DNA of 64,000 bases from Hyalella azteca (taxonomy: Eukaryota > Arthropoda > Malacostraca > Amphipoda > Hyalellidae), in assembly GCF_000764305.2 (NCBI RefSeq), contig NW_025940926.1, positions 62,001-126,000 on the forward strand, written 5' to 3'. The position numbers were made by a program, and so were the translations under genes. Of the stretch, positions 8,623 to 20,419 are shown in pieces. The notes under the pieces were generated by a model. The model saw only the letters and a program-made list of their open reading frames with translations, was not told the DNA's origin and ran no database searches. Position 1 is the first letter of the stretch, and every line of letters starts with the position of its first letter.

Positions 8623-11600
8623 ATGCCATCTCAAGGTGAGTGAAAAATTAATGTCTTATCAAGTTACCATCCTTTTTATGCTTGAGTTAAACTGCTTTTG
8701 TAAGAAAATTGCTATAAATTCTTTATATCATTGGCAAATATTCATAATTCATATTAAGTTCAAAATTTCAGTCTTTATGCTAATTAATAGGTTTGTGTTC
8801 TTCTGCGTGGGGTATTACTGATTTTTTATCAAAATTCTCATATATATGTCATTTAGTGCACAAATAATTTATTTGGAAAATTTAAAGCATTCTCGGCCTA
8901 TGTAGGTATTTATTCTTCGTTACTATTTAATTTTCAATGTGTACCTACTTATTTAGGTACATGTTTCCTAACAATTATTTCAATGGTCATAAAATCCATT
9001 CAGAGCTTCTGATGTATAAATACCTATGCACAACTGGAAATTTTCTCTTTTAGGAGAGTTTACCTGCATGTTTGAAGATATCATTTTTTGTTTGCCCATT
9101 ATCCTCAGCATACTAACATTTTCCAAGAACACTGAAGAAAAGCCTTATGTTTCTTGACCCATTTGTTTCCCTTTTTCAGATGAAAATTTCAGCAACCCTG
9201 TGGCTCCTCCTGGAGAAAGTCTGCCAGAGGAGGCAAGGTAATATCTCAAATTTGTTTACATTGAGCTATTTTAAATACAGGTGTCAGGTGTGGAAAATGG
9301 AAATCATATTTTCTTCAATCCCTGTAATTTATTTAAACAATTTTGTTATGTGTAGTAATGTCAAGTATAATTAAGATGTAATATATATTATAAGATGTCT
9401 GCCTGGAATATGGTAATCCATTTAGAGTGTAATTTTTGAGGAATATTAAATAACAGAAATCTTAAACAGATTCACATTGTTTGTTACAAATAATAGAAAA
9501 CCAGCAGTCCCATGTGACTATATATATGCCCTAATGCCATATTACTAAAAGTATTTTTCAAGTTTGTAACTATATCAGCCAATCACTAACAGCTTTTCAA
9601 AGCTAAACCCTCAATCATGGATGGGAAATTGGCAGCCATGTCTACTTATTATGCTTCATTTACGTACATAAGCAAGTATTCTGAGTCAAGATCTGGTTTT
9701 GGAGCAATCCAATCAAAGTCTTCCTTTGAAAAATGATAATAATATAAATTCAAATTTTTTCTGTAGCCTCATTTGCTGATATGTCCTCATTTGGGTACAG
9801 TTTATTTTGCTAGTTCTTAGGATCTATAAATCCTCACATGGGTGATGAAAATTAAATTTTCAATATGGTGGTGTACTTGTTGCAAAATTTAGTCAACAAA
9901 TGTACGTAAGTTGAAAATTTTGCCAGTTAATAAATGTTGCAATTTAATAAAATATTGTGCTCAAGGGTATAGCTTGATGACAGTTAATTAATAATATTGA
10001 AAAAATAATTTGTAAATTACAAATATCTTTCAAAATTACAAACTTGTAAATATTTCTGTAAAACAGCAAAAAATATCTCAAAATTTTCACTACCCATTTG
10101 TACAAATTATTAGACACAAGGAAAAATTGAACTCCAAAGAAGATATGAATATGAATACAAATGTGGTTCTATTAATTGAAAAAATGCTTAATAGTTAAAA
10201 AAATTCCCTATACTTCAGGGGGTCCAATAAGCTGACAAATGCTGACTTCCGCCGGCTGATGATGACGCCACGGGCGCCAGCCTTGTCCAAGGATGCCACA
10301 GAGACTAGCAAGACACCTGCAGGGGGCGAGGACTCCAAGTTGGCTGCTGCTCAGCGACGGGATCCTAAGGAGGAAGCCCGAGCCAATGAACGCAAGAAAA
10401 GGAAGAGGTGCTCTCTCACTTTTCTCTTTTTTCTCATTTTTTCTCATTTGTAATTTCTAATCTTACATGTGGTTTAATGCTGCTAATGTAATTAATGACT
10501 ACTCTTTCTATTCTACAAATGTTTTTTTTTAAACATCCAATGAAGGAAGCTTGAGCCAGTCAATACAAGATAAGAATGAAGCTCTCCATTTGTGGCTTTT
10601 GTAAGATCTGATTTTATCATAGAAATACACTGCCAATGTGGCAGTGTACCGGTATTGTAATACACTACATAAGAAATATAGTAGATGTATTCCATTATTA
10701 TACGTACTTTCCTAATGTTGAATGTTTCTTGAGTTATTATTTATGACTATTTTCCTGCTCCTTATTTTGTTCTTATTGCAATTGACTGCATTTAATTTTT
10801 AGTAGACGTTCTGTATAACTGGAGTAATTGTTCAGTATAATTAAATTATATAAATTGCCCTTAATTTTTTTAAGTTTGGTTGACTTTTGTCAGCAACTAT
10901 CCCTGCCTGAAGAAGGAGGATAAGCTACTAATCATGCTGTATTGCTGGAGTCTTTTTCCTATATACTTAGAAATATAAATTTTCAAATTACACTATATAT
11001 CACTGTAGAAATTACCCTATATTTCAAAATAAGAATTTCACTATATTTAATGACTAACGGTTTACTTTCTGCAGTTACTACGCCCGTCTGAAGAAGGAAG
11101 ACGAGCTACTAATCATGCTGTATTACTGGAGTCTTTTTCCAATATACTTAGAAATATAAATTTTCAAATTACATTATATATCACTGTAGAAATTGCACTA
11201 TATTTCATGACTAATGGTTTACTTTCTGCAGCTACTACGCCCGTCTGAAGAAGGAAGACGAGCTACTAATCATGCTGTATTACTGGAGTCTTTTTCCTAT
11301 ATACTTAGAAATATAAATTTTCAAATTACATTATATATCACTGTAGAAATTGCACTATATTTCATGACTAATGGTGTACTTTGTGCAGCTACTACGCCCG
11401 TCTGAAGAAGGAAGACGAGCAGAAGATGGCAGAGCTGGCAGAGAAATACCGCGACCGCGCGCTGGAGCGGCGCGACGGTGTCAACCCTGACTACCACGTC
11501 GAGGACGCGTCTGCTGAAGGACAGGGTGCCTACAGGGCCGTCGCTCCCGACCTCAAATCGTGAGCTGGACAACCTATACGAGTCGTGATTTATTGCGTGT

Positions 11601-14600
11601 TGGGATCTCTCAGTGTTGTCATCTTTATTGCATTTTGTGCTGGTCAAGTCAAGTAGCTCCTTCATCTTCATTGCGTGTAGTGCTCGCCAGTCTACCTAGT
11701 ACCTTTATCGATTACTTTTATGCAAACCCAGCTTATTTCTTACCAGTTTATTGACTACCACTTGAAGGTCCTTTTCATATTGTCACGATGTACCATCAGG
11801 TACCCGTTGTTAACCACCAACTAATTCTAAGTAATAAATAGATTATAGTTGTATTTTATTCTGTGTAAAGCACTGAAAAGTAGTGAATTAATTGAACATA
11901 TTGATTGAATTTAATAGTGGGTAACGTACTTGGGTCTAGATGAGGGAGCAAAGAGCAGCTGTTACAAATTGCTACCATATTGTGTTAATCAGTTAACACT
12001 TTTGTGACGTGTAAAGTAACTAACCAAGTTTCCCTCATACTTGGTAAATGTTCAGGTTCAATTTGGAATGACGTCGCTTATCACGAGTGATACCTGTGCT
12101 ACAGTTAGGTTACTATATTGATGTGTATATAATAAGGTCATGTATTATTCTCAATTGGGAAATAGTCGAGTGTATGCTATGAGATTAGGTTGAATATACA
12201 AGAGTCAAGTAGACACTGCGCTACAAAAATCAAGTTGAAAGCACAAGAGTTGAGTAGAGAGCGCGCAAGAGTTGAGTAGAGAGCGCGCAAGAGTTAAGTA
12301 GAGAGCGCGCAAGAGTTGAGTAGAGAGCGCGCAAGAGTCAAGTAGAGAGTGCACAAGAGTTAAGTAGAGAGCGCGCAAGAGTTAAGTAGAGAGTGCCCAA
12401 AGTCAAGTAGAGTGTGCAGTAAAAGCTCAAGCATAAAAGTGCAACTGTGAGTTGTTGTGCAGAGGCTTGGATGCTGCTGAGCGCCGTAAGCAGATGATCC
12501 AGGAGTCCAAGTTCTTGGGAGGCGACATGGAGCACACACACTTGGTCAAGGGGCTGGACTACGCCTTGCTGCAGAAGGTTGCTATTTTAATAGTACTAAG
12601 AATATTTATTTTTAAACTAATTAATGACGGGGCAATGCCCTGCTGCAGAAGGTTGCTATTTTAATATTAATATAATTATTTATTTTTAAATTAATTAGTG
12701 ACGCGGTTATGCCCTGCTGCAGAAGGTTGCAATTTTAATATTAATATAGTAATTTGTTTTTAAATTAATTAATGACGCGACTATGCCCTGCTACAGAAGG
12801 TTGCGATTGTAATAAGTATAATATATGGCGCCATTTTTTATAAAATTATCACGTTATGAATGAACCCAAAAAATGTGTAATTTATCAATGATTCAAGGTA
12901 TTCACGTTTTGTCATACAACAGAAAATAATTATGATTTTTGGCACGTACAGTACTAGAAACAATAAATTAACTTAAGATAGGAGTTCGTGGCCGATACTG
13001 GCTATAATCTGCTGTTCATTTGTTTTTTCCTTGTACCCGAGATATCACAATAGAACCATATTGTTGTGCATGATGTGTAGATGTGCATATAATGTTTCAT
13101 ATGGCAAACCAATCACAAATAATTTATATTAATGTCTACAAAATTAAATAAAGTTGATATGAATGTGGAAATAATCACGTCTACTTAATATTAATGCCGA
13201 CACAATCGTGAATAGTTGTTATGTATTTCCACACAATCACGAATACAAGAAATGAATGTCCTCTACTGCAAATCTGACAAATTCCTTGCCCCTGGAGCCA
13301 AAGAAACCATAATCTTAAAATATATTTATTGTAATAACGTTACCATGAACAGGACTGCAATATATTTTGTAGAAACTACGCTATTCAGAGATTTAAAGAT
13401 ATTTTAAATGTTGAGGTTCTGAAATTTTACCTTCATCTTTTAGACAAAATTTTGTATCATTTGAGTTGTTTTTCTGGTCTTAATAATAAAGCTTGTTTTT
13501 ATATAAAGTTTTTAATTGTATTTTTCTCTCAAGGTTCGGAGTGAAATTCTGGCAAAGGAGGCTGCGGAGACAGAGGGGGATGGTGGCGATGGTGATGCTG
13601 GCAGTGGTGATGAAGCATCAAAAGATGATGATAAGCCTGCTTTCAAGTGAGTTAATTCTGGCACTTTTTGTCACATTGAATCAAAAATTTTGACCAACGT
13701 CAACTGACGCGGTGCACCAGGCAGTATGTATTTTTTTCATGTGCATTTTAACATCAAAGTATTGGCCAATTTTATGTTATTTGTGTGGGTGCATTAGGAG
13801 TGTGGATTTTTTTAATTGCATTGTTTGACTTGACTGGTCAATACTAAAACACCGGTCCATTTTTTTCGCAAAAATGCTAAAATTACATAGATGGTTTGAT
13901 GTGAATAGAGGATGAACAAGTTAGCTGGCCCCTGTTTTGCATTAATCTAAGCTATCTTCATTATCAGCCAATCAGGCAGTCGTCAGTTGGAAACCACTAT
14001 AATCAAACATGTTTGGTTTAATTGGCCACTACTTGCTGTTGCCCTACCAAGCAGCCAGTACCCGTCTATACGAGGCCACCAGCCCGATAATTAGGGACGG
14101 TAAATTTTTGCCAGTCATGGGGGCTACCACAACTGGCTATGTGTAAACGAACCTGTATATATATTTGTCCTGGGCTAGTGTGTGTTCAACACTGATATCG
14201 GCGCATGTTCCGAGTTCAACTTATGATTTGGCGGAGATAAATATTATTGAACTGTGCAGAACTGCGCTGGGCCGACGCGTATTCAACGTTGTGATGTCGG
14301 CACGTGGAGGTCCTGAGTTCAACGACCTTTTCCTGCCGGGGCGCATGGCGTACAGCATCGACCTGGAGGCGGACGACGAAATCCCAACCACCGTCATTAG
14401 ATCCAAGGCTGACCTCCAGGGCATCGAGGTCTGGGCATTGGAACTGCTTAGTGTAATATACTGACCTCCAGGGCATCGAGGTCTGGGCATAGAACTGCTT
14501 AGTGTAATATACTGACCTCCAGGGCATCGAGGTCTACATCGAGGTCTGGGCATAGGAACTGCTTAGTGTAATATACTGACCTCCAGGGCATCGAGGTCTG

Positions 14601-17600
14601 GGCATAGGAACTGCTTGGTGTAATATACTGAACTCCAGGGCATCGAGGTCTGGGCATAGGAACTGCTTGGTGTAATATGTCTGCTAACATGACCTCTTAG
14701 TTGCCAGAACATGCATCTCCTGGTGTATATATATGCCTGTTAACATGACCCTTTTAACAGATCATGAAGATCATAGTATAAACTCTGGCTAACATGTCAT
14801 AGTATATACCTCGGCTAACATGTCATAATATATATACCACGGCTAACATGTCTTAGTATAATATAATAATTTTTGAGTATATAATATACTCCGGCTAACT
14901 TGTCATAGTATGTACCCTGGCTAACACGTAATGTTTGTCGGCAGAACATGCAAGCGACGTTCACCAGTAACGACCTGGTCATCCAGAAGCTGTCACAGAT
15001 TCTCTCGTATCTGCGCACCGGACGCACGTCTAAGAAGATAAAGAAGAAGGAGCTCAAGAAACCTGATGTGAGTGTAAGACACCTGGATAAAAATAAGGCC
15101 TTATTGTTATACTGCCATTCGTATTTTATTATCTGCTCTTTGTTTTGTTTAAGTAGCGTCAGAATGATTCAGATGTCTTGCATCTCTGCCAAAATGAGAT
15201 TTCGCAACTTCAATATTATCTTCATTGTAATCTTTGTTTTGTCTAGGCAGCTCCTCCAGAAACCTGATGCAAGTGTCATGCACCTGAACAAAATAAATCT
15301 TTTCTTGAATAAATACATATTGTTTGTGAGTAATGTTAGGATCCAATCCAGAATCCACTATCCGAGTAGAAGGATATATTATGCTATATCTATATTCTAT
15401 ATTATTCATATTATAGGGTAAGGCGGCCGCTGACGATAGCATCTACGGCGACATCGGCGCCTACGCGCCTTCTTATAAGGGTGGCCCCAAGGACGTCCCG
15501 CGCCGGGACAGGGAGCGGGACTCCCGCAGGGACCGGGACAGGTGAGAGGAGCGGGACCCCCGCAGGGACCGGGACAGGTGGGAGAGGGAGCGAGGTTCCC
15601 GCAGGGACCGGGACAGGTGGGAGAGGGAGCGGGACTCCCGCAGGGACCGGTACAGGTGAGCGAGGGACCGGGACAGGTGAGAGAGAGGGAGCGGGACTCC
15701 CGCAGGGACCGGGACAGGTGAGAGAGGGAGCAAGACTCTCGCAGGGACCGGGACAGGTGGGAGAGGGAGCGGGACTCCCGCAGGGACCGGGACAGGTGAG
15801 AGAGGGAGCGGGACTCCCGCAGGGACCGGGACAGGTGAAGGGCGGGGGAGTGCGTGGCCGCAGGGAGGGCTGGGGGAGGCCAGGGAGGACCAGGCCTCCA
15901 GGGCAGCCAAGGAGGCCATCAGTGAATTCCGTGTGCCGGCCACTGACCATTCCGGCGGCACGGCGCTCTTGCCCGCCAAGAAAAGGTAATTACGTGGACT
16001 TAAATTTGAGAAAAATGTATGGGTATGTTGTCCAAAATGTGACGCACAGTCTTGCCCAGCGCATGAACATAGAGGTGGCGTAGCAATGATATGTGCATTT
16101 ACCGATCGAACTAGGTCAGGATGACCCACACCAGGGCAAAAAGTGCATTGCTGTTCGGACATACTCTTGTGTCCATTGATTTTTATCTACTCAGATGTTC
16201 CTTTCCTCTTATCAAAGTAGGTGCCCATTACCATGGACCACTTGTTCATAAACGCCCATTAATCATCGTTACGATTATTTAGATGTTAGTATCCCTGCTG
16301 GCATAACTGCATTTCATTAAACTTTCTTTAAAATTTGTAGCAAACTCATGGAAGAAAACTTCTACACGGAATGCTACCCCGATATGGCAGAGATGCACGA
16401 TGCTATTGATGATTCTGATGATGAGGCTGACTACACTAAGATGGACTTGGTGAGTAATTTGACTCTATTGCTAATCATTGATTTTGAGATTAATTTATGT
16501 ATACAGGTTCCGATAATATGTTGTAATCTCTTTGTATATTTAACATGCTGATTTATTCATGCATTTCCCGTTATGAAGAGCCAATCGTTATGTAGCCAAG
16601 ATGAATTTTTCATGCCGACTTGAGCGTACAAAATTCGGTGACAAATCTGACTGAAATTTTCAGCATATAGAATGCTTAAATAAGAACAGAAAGTAATGTT
16701 TATTTGTAATTATAGTGGATCATTGCTTAACATGAAGATTCAGTCACGTTTTTTTTCAAGATTTCCTGACATTTTTCCTTAAGCTTTTTCTACTCAATTG
16801 AAAATGCCTATTTTATAGTCTACAGTTTTATCACTTCATCTTTGGTTAAAATTTTTTGTCTGGTTTGATAATCACGTCAACTAGCGAGGACAGATACGTT
16901 AACAATTTTTCTTTAGTCTAATGATCAGGACAACTGTAAAGTAGCCATACGTTTACATTTTGTCTTGTTTTATGATCAGGGCAACAAGAAAGGTCCCATA
17001 GGGCGGTGGGACTTCGACACGACGGAGGAATACAGTGACTACATGAACCAGAAAGAAGCTCTCCCTAAAGCGGCTTTCCAGTATGGCGTCAAAATGGCTG
17101 ATGGCCGGAAAACTAGAAGAATACCAGGTAGGTATCATTATTAATACACATAATATGTATTATTTAAATATGTAACAATATTTATTTATGTATTATGTAT
17201 ATGTATTGTCATAACAACGTGTTCGCGCAGGGTCGCGCGAGAAAGACCGGAACGCTGAGCTGAGCCGCGAGTGGCAGCAGATACAAGCCATCCTACAGAA
17301 GCGGAAGGGAGAGGCGGACCTCGGGCCCCCGTGAGTGAAGGAGGCGTGTGGGGACATTAGCGACATGTAGGGACGTGTGGTGACATATAGAGGCGTATGG
17401 AGACGTGTGGTGACATGTAGGGGCGTATTGAGACAGGTGACATGTAGGGGCGCTTGGAGACTGGTGACATGTAGGAGCGTATGGTGACGTGTGGCAAAAT
17501 TGTGCTTTATTTTATTCGTATCGGTACGTATAACTATGTCCAGTATTGGCACTCGATTGTTTTTCTCGAAGTCCGTGGGTTTTTCCACTAATTCGTATTT

Positions 17601-17778
17601 TGGTGACTGACTTCAAAATATTATTTACTTTGGAAGATCATCGTCCTTAATCGATCTTCTTCATACTACTACTAGTTAATATTAATACGTTAATTTACAA
17701 ATCATTATCTTGCTATATTTACGTGTAATCATGTTAATTATTTGTTTTGTTTTCAGAGAAAAGCGGTCCAAATATTGA
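8623..17778 (+). CDS. IK: RED (IK) spliceosomal protein, 14 exons
   Basis: Encodes protein RED (IK cytokine), a nuclear partner of SMU1 in the spliceosomal B complex. Exons: 8623-8635, 9180-9237, 10219-10407, 11389-11559, 12463-12577, 13534-13646, 14260-14428, 14945-15067, 15417-15541, 15884-15985, 16341-16449, 16980-17127, 17231-17330, 17757-17778; all junctions GT-AG and in phase, giving 518 codons (human RED 557). Family landmarks in order: NFSNPVAP start, LTNADFRRLMMTPRAP, YRDRALERRDGVN, QESKFLGGDMEHTHLVKGLD, LFLPGRMAYSIDL, IPTTVIRSKADL, QILSYLRTGR, an IYGDIGAYAPS stretch, a short RDRERDSRRDRD repeat, YTECYPDM, GRWDFDT, EALPKAAFQYG, and the terminal KRSKY (family KRPKY). The 9/10 exon join is the least certain, since exon 9 is followed by nine donor copies; using the first donor and the acceptor at 15883 restores the frame. 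Several exons have duplicated splice-site pieces in the flanking introns. Confidence 0.93.
10862..11388 (+). repeat. Tandem copies of RED exon 4 acceptor (157-bp unit)
   Basis: Copies of the 3' splice site plus the start of exon 4 (CAG followed by CTACTACGCCCGTCTGAAGA) lie at 11075 and 11232, exactly 157 bp apart and 157 bp before the true exon at 11389; a more diverged copy begins at 10894. Each copy leaves the exon sequence after about 30 bp (GAGCTACTAATCATGCTGTA) and has no donor. Confidence 0.9.
12236..12416 (+). repeat. 22-bp minisatellite in RED intron 4
   Basis: About eight copies of an AAGAGTTGAGTAGAGAGCGC-like unit lie just upstream of RED exon 5. No clear relation to the exon's own splice site could be seen. 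Confidence 0.9.
12578..12825 (+). repeat. Tandem copies of RED exon 5 donor (74-bp unit)
   Basis: The end of exon 5 with its donor (CTGCTGCAGAAG followed by GTTGCTATTTTAAT) recurs with junctions at 12651/12652, 12725/12726 and 12799/12800, each 74 bp from the last. The copies become progressively more diverged. Confidence 0.9.
14412..14675 (+). repeat. Tandem copies of RED exon 7 donor (about 52-bp unit)
   Basis: GACCTCCAGGGCATCGAG followed by GTCTGGGCAT, which is the end of exon 7 and its donor, recurs with junctions at 14480, 14543, 14595 and 14647, plus a partial copy at 14531. The units are nearly identical. Confidence 0.92.
14690..14940 (+). repeat. Degenerate repeats before RED exon 8
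   Basis: Several units around GGCTAACATGTCATAGTATA precede the true exon 8 acceptor (GTCGGCAG then AACATGCAAG). One copy near 14703 still reads GCCAGAACATGCAT, so the array looks like decayed copies of that acceptor. Confidence 0.6.
15068..15300 (+). repeat. Decayed copies of RED exon 8 donor
   Basis: 15250-15300 resembles the exon 8 end plus donor: AGAAACCTGATGCAAGTGTC against AAGAAACCTGATGTGAGTGT, with the donor GT now GC. A weaker copy lies near 15145-15190. Confidence 0.6.
15542..15842 (+). repeat. 39-bp repeats of RED exon 9 end with nine tandem donors
   Basis: The exon 9 end (CGGGACTCCCGCAGGGACCG then GGACAG and GTGAG) is repeated. GACAG/GT junctions lie after 15541, 15577, 15616, 15655, 15676, 15717, 15756, 15795 and 15834, mostly 39 bp (13 codons) apart. 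Read through in the RED frame, units with GTGGG stay open, but those with GTGAG put a TGA stop in frame. Only the first donor therefore gives an intact protein, and the array acts as intron. Confidence 0.85.
17335..17490 (+). repeat. About 25-bp minisatellite after RED exon 13 donor
   Basis: Copies of GTGACATGTAGGGGCGTATG-like units begin within ten bases of the exon 13 donor. Confidence 0.8.
17495..17605 (-). mobile_element. Penelope-like fragment in RED intron 13
   Basis: The minus strand encodes EKPTDFEKNNRVPILDIVIR followed by TDTNKIK. This matches the Penelope-like reverse-transcriptase segment just after the YVDD core (NxxxxFLDVxI). It is a short truncated remnant, antisense to RED. 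Confidence 0.5.
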
Positions 17779-17978
17779 GGACTTCGAGGACGAAAACCAG
17801 CTATGCCGAACCACAATTTATTTCTGTTGTACAGATACGGAACTCCTCCTGAAATACTATTCACAGTATAATCTTACATCGAAAAAGATATTTCGTTTTT
17901 GTATAATTTCAGTAGCCATTAAGATTATTATTTAATAGGAACGAGAGTCTTTGTATTTATTTATCCTCGCTGTTTCTT

Positions 17979-17984
17979 AATAAA
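17979..17984 (+). terminator. Likely RED poly(A) signal
   Basis: AATAAA about 200 nt after the RED stop codon, the first canonical signal downstream. Confidence 0.5.
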
Positions 17985-18045
17985 TCCGAGCCTTGAAATT
18001 AGCGATAATGTTTGAGCCTAGAAAACGATTTTATAAGCAAATACG

Positions 18046-18183
18046 ACACTTGCAGGTGCAGTAAGAAGCTATCAGAAAATTAGCGAAAATTACCAACTTC
18101 TTCACGAACTTAAAAAGAAGGGTAACCAATGGGGCAAAATTAATGCATACGTCAATAAGCAGTTGCTGTATCTGAAGATCTAA
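18046..18183 (+). other. Small orphan open frame downstream of RED
   Basis: A 45-codon open stretch following an in-frame stop ends at a TAA at 18181-18183 and contains SYQKISENYQLLHELKKKG and NQWGKINAYVNKQ. Its composition looks coding and it has an acceptor-like TTGCAG just upstream, but it has no start codon and I do not recognise the protein. It could be a final exon of another transcript or a gene fragment. Confidence 0.3.
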
Positions 18184-18514
18184 GCCTTCAATATGCGTAA
18201 CACATTGCTATAAGTACCATCTATGTGGATGAAGGGTGACTCATTTGAAGTTGATCATTTAAATTTACATCGCATAGAATTTTCCCAAGCATTCGGAAGG
18301 CAGTGTGAAATATGAAGAAACAATTCATCGTTCATTATGCCTGTTGAGCTGATGATTCAATACGGCGGCTGGCAATCAAATTGGACGCCCTTCCGGCAAC
18401 TCCTGCAGTCAAGTTGGCTAAATACGCAACAGTTCATCACATTAGGTACAGTCGGAACGATCAAGTGTGAGATCCTGTTGTTTGGGTAGTGCAAGATACT
18501 CGTACTTTTGACCA

Positions 18515-19330
18515 GAGAACGTCGCCTTCATCACTTGAAGCCGTCCGTATCCAGGCCGTAGATCGAACCAGCCCATGTGCACGGCTGTGCTCCCATGCAG
18601 TTCCACTGGCGAGATGGGCTGGTTGGTACTTGGTCGCAGTACGAGCTAAAGTCTGGGTATGAAGTGATGGTTCCTGTCATGGGGCCACATTGGACTGGTC
18701 TTCAGAGGCTCCCGCAAATCTGAAATGAAACGAAGTGATGGTTGGATGCAACAACGTTCAGTGGTGTTCCGGTGGACAATCATTACACTCAGGGCTATTC
18801 ACTTCAGAATATGGTGTCGTAAAGCTCCTAATATTAATATATAAAGCAAGATGATCATCATCTGATGATGTCATGGGCAGATAGGCTGGTTGCCAACTTC
18901 AGGGTTAATACGTGGCTCATTGGTGCCTGGTGCCTGTCACTGCCTGGTGGTCTTCTGGAAATATGCTAGGCGAGTAGGCGTTCTTTTCAGGGGCCAGCCT
19001 GCCAGGGCTAATTAGTGCAAAATTTTAGTAATTGCCTAATTGTTGGTGCATGCAATTTGAAGGCCTTCTGAAGTTCTGAGAGTGCTATTTGTTAAGGATG
19101 TGGCACTTACTGTGACTTAGTAGCCTACTTCATAAGGCAATGCCAGTTATTGGGCTGCTGGAATGCTTTAATACACTCTTCACAGTCTCTTGTAAGTTGT
19201 AACTTGTAAGCTGTTCCACTCCTTTGAGGCTATTGGAGAGCAACAAGCAAGCTGTTGCTGGATTTGGATTTGGATTTGGGGCGTGGTGAGTGGTGACTCT
19301 GAGAAAAAGAATTTCAGGGTCAGGCCTTTG
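18515..19330. repeat. Copy 2 of ~1-kb dispersed repeat (SINE-free)
   Basis: Colinear with pieces of 6215-6535, 7340-7430 and 7698-7890. At 19020-19035 the sequence runs GCAAAATTTTAGTAATTGCC without interruption, exactly where copy 1 carries the SINE. Non-coding in all frames; no terminal repeats were identified. Confidence 0.75.
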
Positions 19331-19391
19331 CAACGGCCATCAGCCACGCATCACATTTTCATTTGTTAGTAAGAAGAAGAAAAGGGAGACC

Positions 19392-19392
19392 N
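19392..19392. other. Assembly gap mark (single N)
   Basis: A single N in a region without genes. The sequence to its right up to about 19800 was not recognised. Confidence 0.9.
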
Positions 19393-19806
19393 CACTTGCA
19401 TGTCAGCTGAAGCGTGTGCACGATGTGAACCGGCCTGTCTAATGACCACATCATTGCAGACGTTCGAAAGACCGTAATGGCACATCGCAGACATAATTTG
19501 CGTAAAATGCAGCCAATACCCTCATGCCAGAGTTAGATTAGCGAGCCGCTCGGGAGTCGAGACGCTATCATCAGGAAGTTCGATGTACGAAGACAACTGG
19601 TGTGCAACCATTGTCTTGCGAGATGGACGGATGATACATCCTCGCTGTTTGGTGCCTGCCACTCGGTCAACTGATATTTTTTACGTTTCGTTCTGATAAT
19701 TACCACGTTTTTCTTAGCTCGCTTTCGTGTCTGTGATGATCAAATCTTGCAATCGATATTTCACCAACTTTCCCGCTAGCTAGCGCTTTGAAACTTTTAA
19801 GGAAGC

Positions 19807-20394
19807 TCAGCTCCCGATAACAATACAGTTATCAATAATTTGTTGCACGTTTCCAGGCGTATAAACTCTAAAGGATGTAAAATATTTTAACTGAAATACA
19901 AAAGACCAAGAGAATGAAAGCAAACAGAGATCAGTAGCTGCCAAAAAATTATTTTCTACTTTTGAGTCCACATGAAAAACGTGGTCTTTAAAAATTTTTT
20001 TATACATTTTATTTATATCATGCGTGCTAGTGATTAATTTAGACTTCCGTCTAACCCTTTCATTTAACGTAAATATTACTCCTATCTGGAAATATAAGTG
20101 ATCTAGAAAATTACGACGCTGCAATAATAAAACTCCGATAATATCAGAGATATTTTTGGCGATGGCCAACGCATGGTCACTTGGGAAATTCTTCTTCACA
20201 GAATGTAGTCCTAACTTTTATGTTTGGTCTAAGTAGGTAAAATTATAAATTGAACCCATTAATAAACTCCAGAATTTTCGATCAAAATCATGATGCAACC
20301 CCTTAAAAACATGATTGGATGACAAAAAGGAAATTGTACGTAAGTCGGGTAGAGAATTCATAGCATAAATGAAGACGGAATTATCATGAATCAA
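19807..20394 (-). pseudogene. Unrecognised open frame with one internal stop
   Basis: The minus strand is open for 130 codons (20199 to 19810). It can be extended upstream in the same frame by about 65 codons past a single stop near 20219. The protein contains SDHALAIAKNISDIIGVLLL and LCLLSFSWSFVFQLKYF, two possible hydrophobic segments. I do not recognise the family. A decayed receptor-like or element-derived protein is possible but unsupported. Confidence 0.3.
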
Positions 20395-20419
20395 AAGTGA
20401 TCATGCATGATGAATGCAC

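Noticed and set aside
14216..14690. Minus-strand frames with repeated CPGGQYIT-like peptide
   Set aside because: Antisense of RED exon 7 and its duplicated donors.
15411..16162. Long proline-rich minus-strand and glycine-rich plus-strand frames
   Set aside because: They are translations of the 39-bp RED exon 9 repeat in other frames; the repeat length is a multiple of three, so any stop-free unit gives a long frame.
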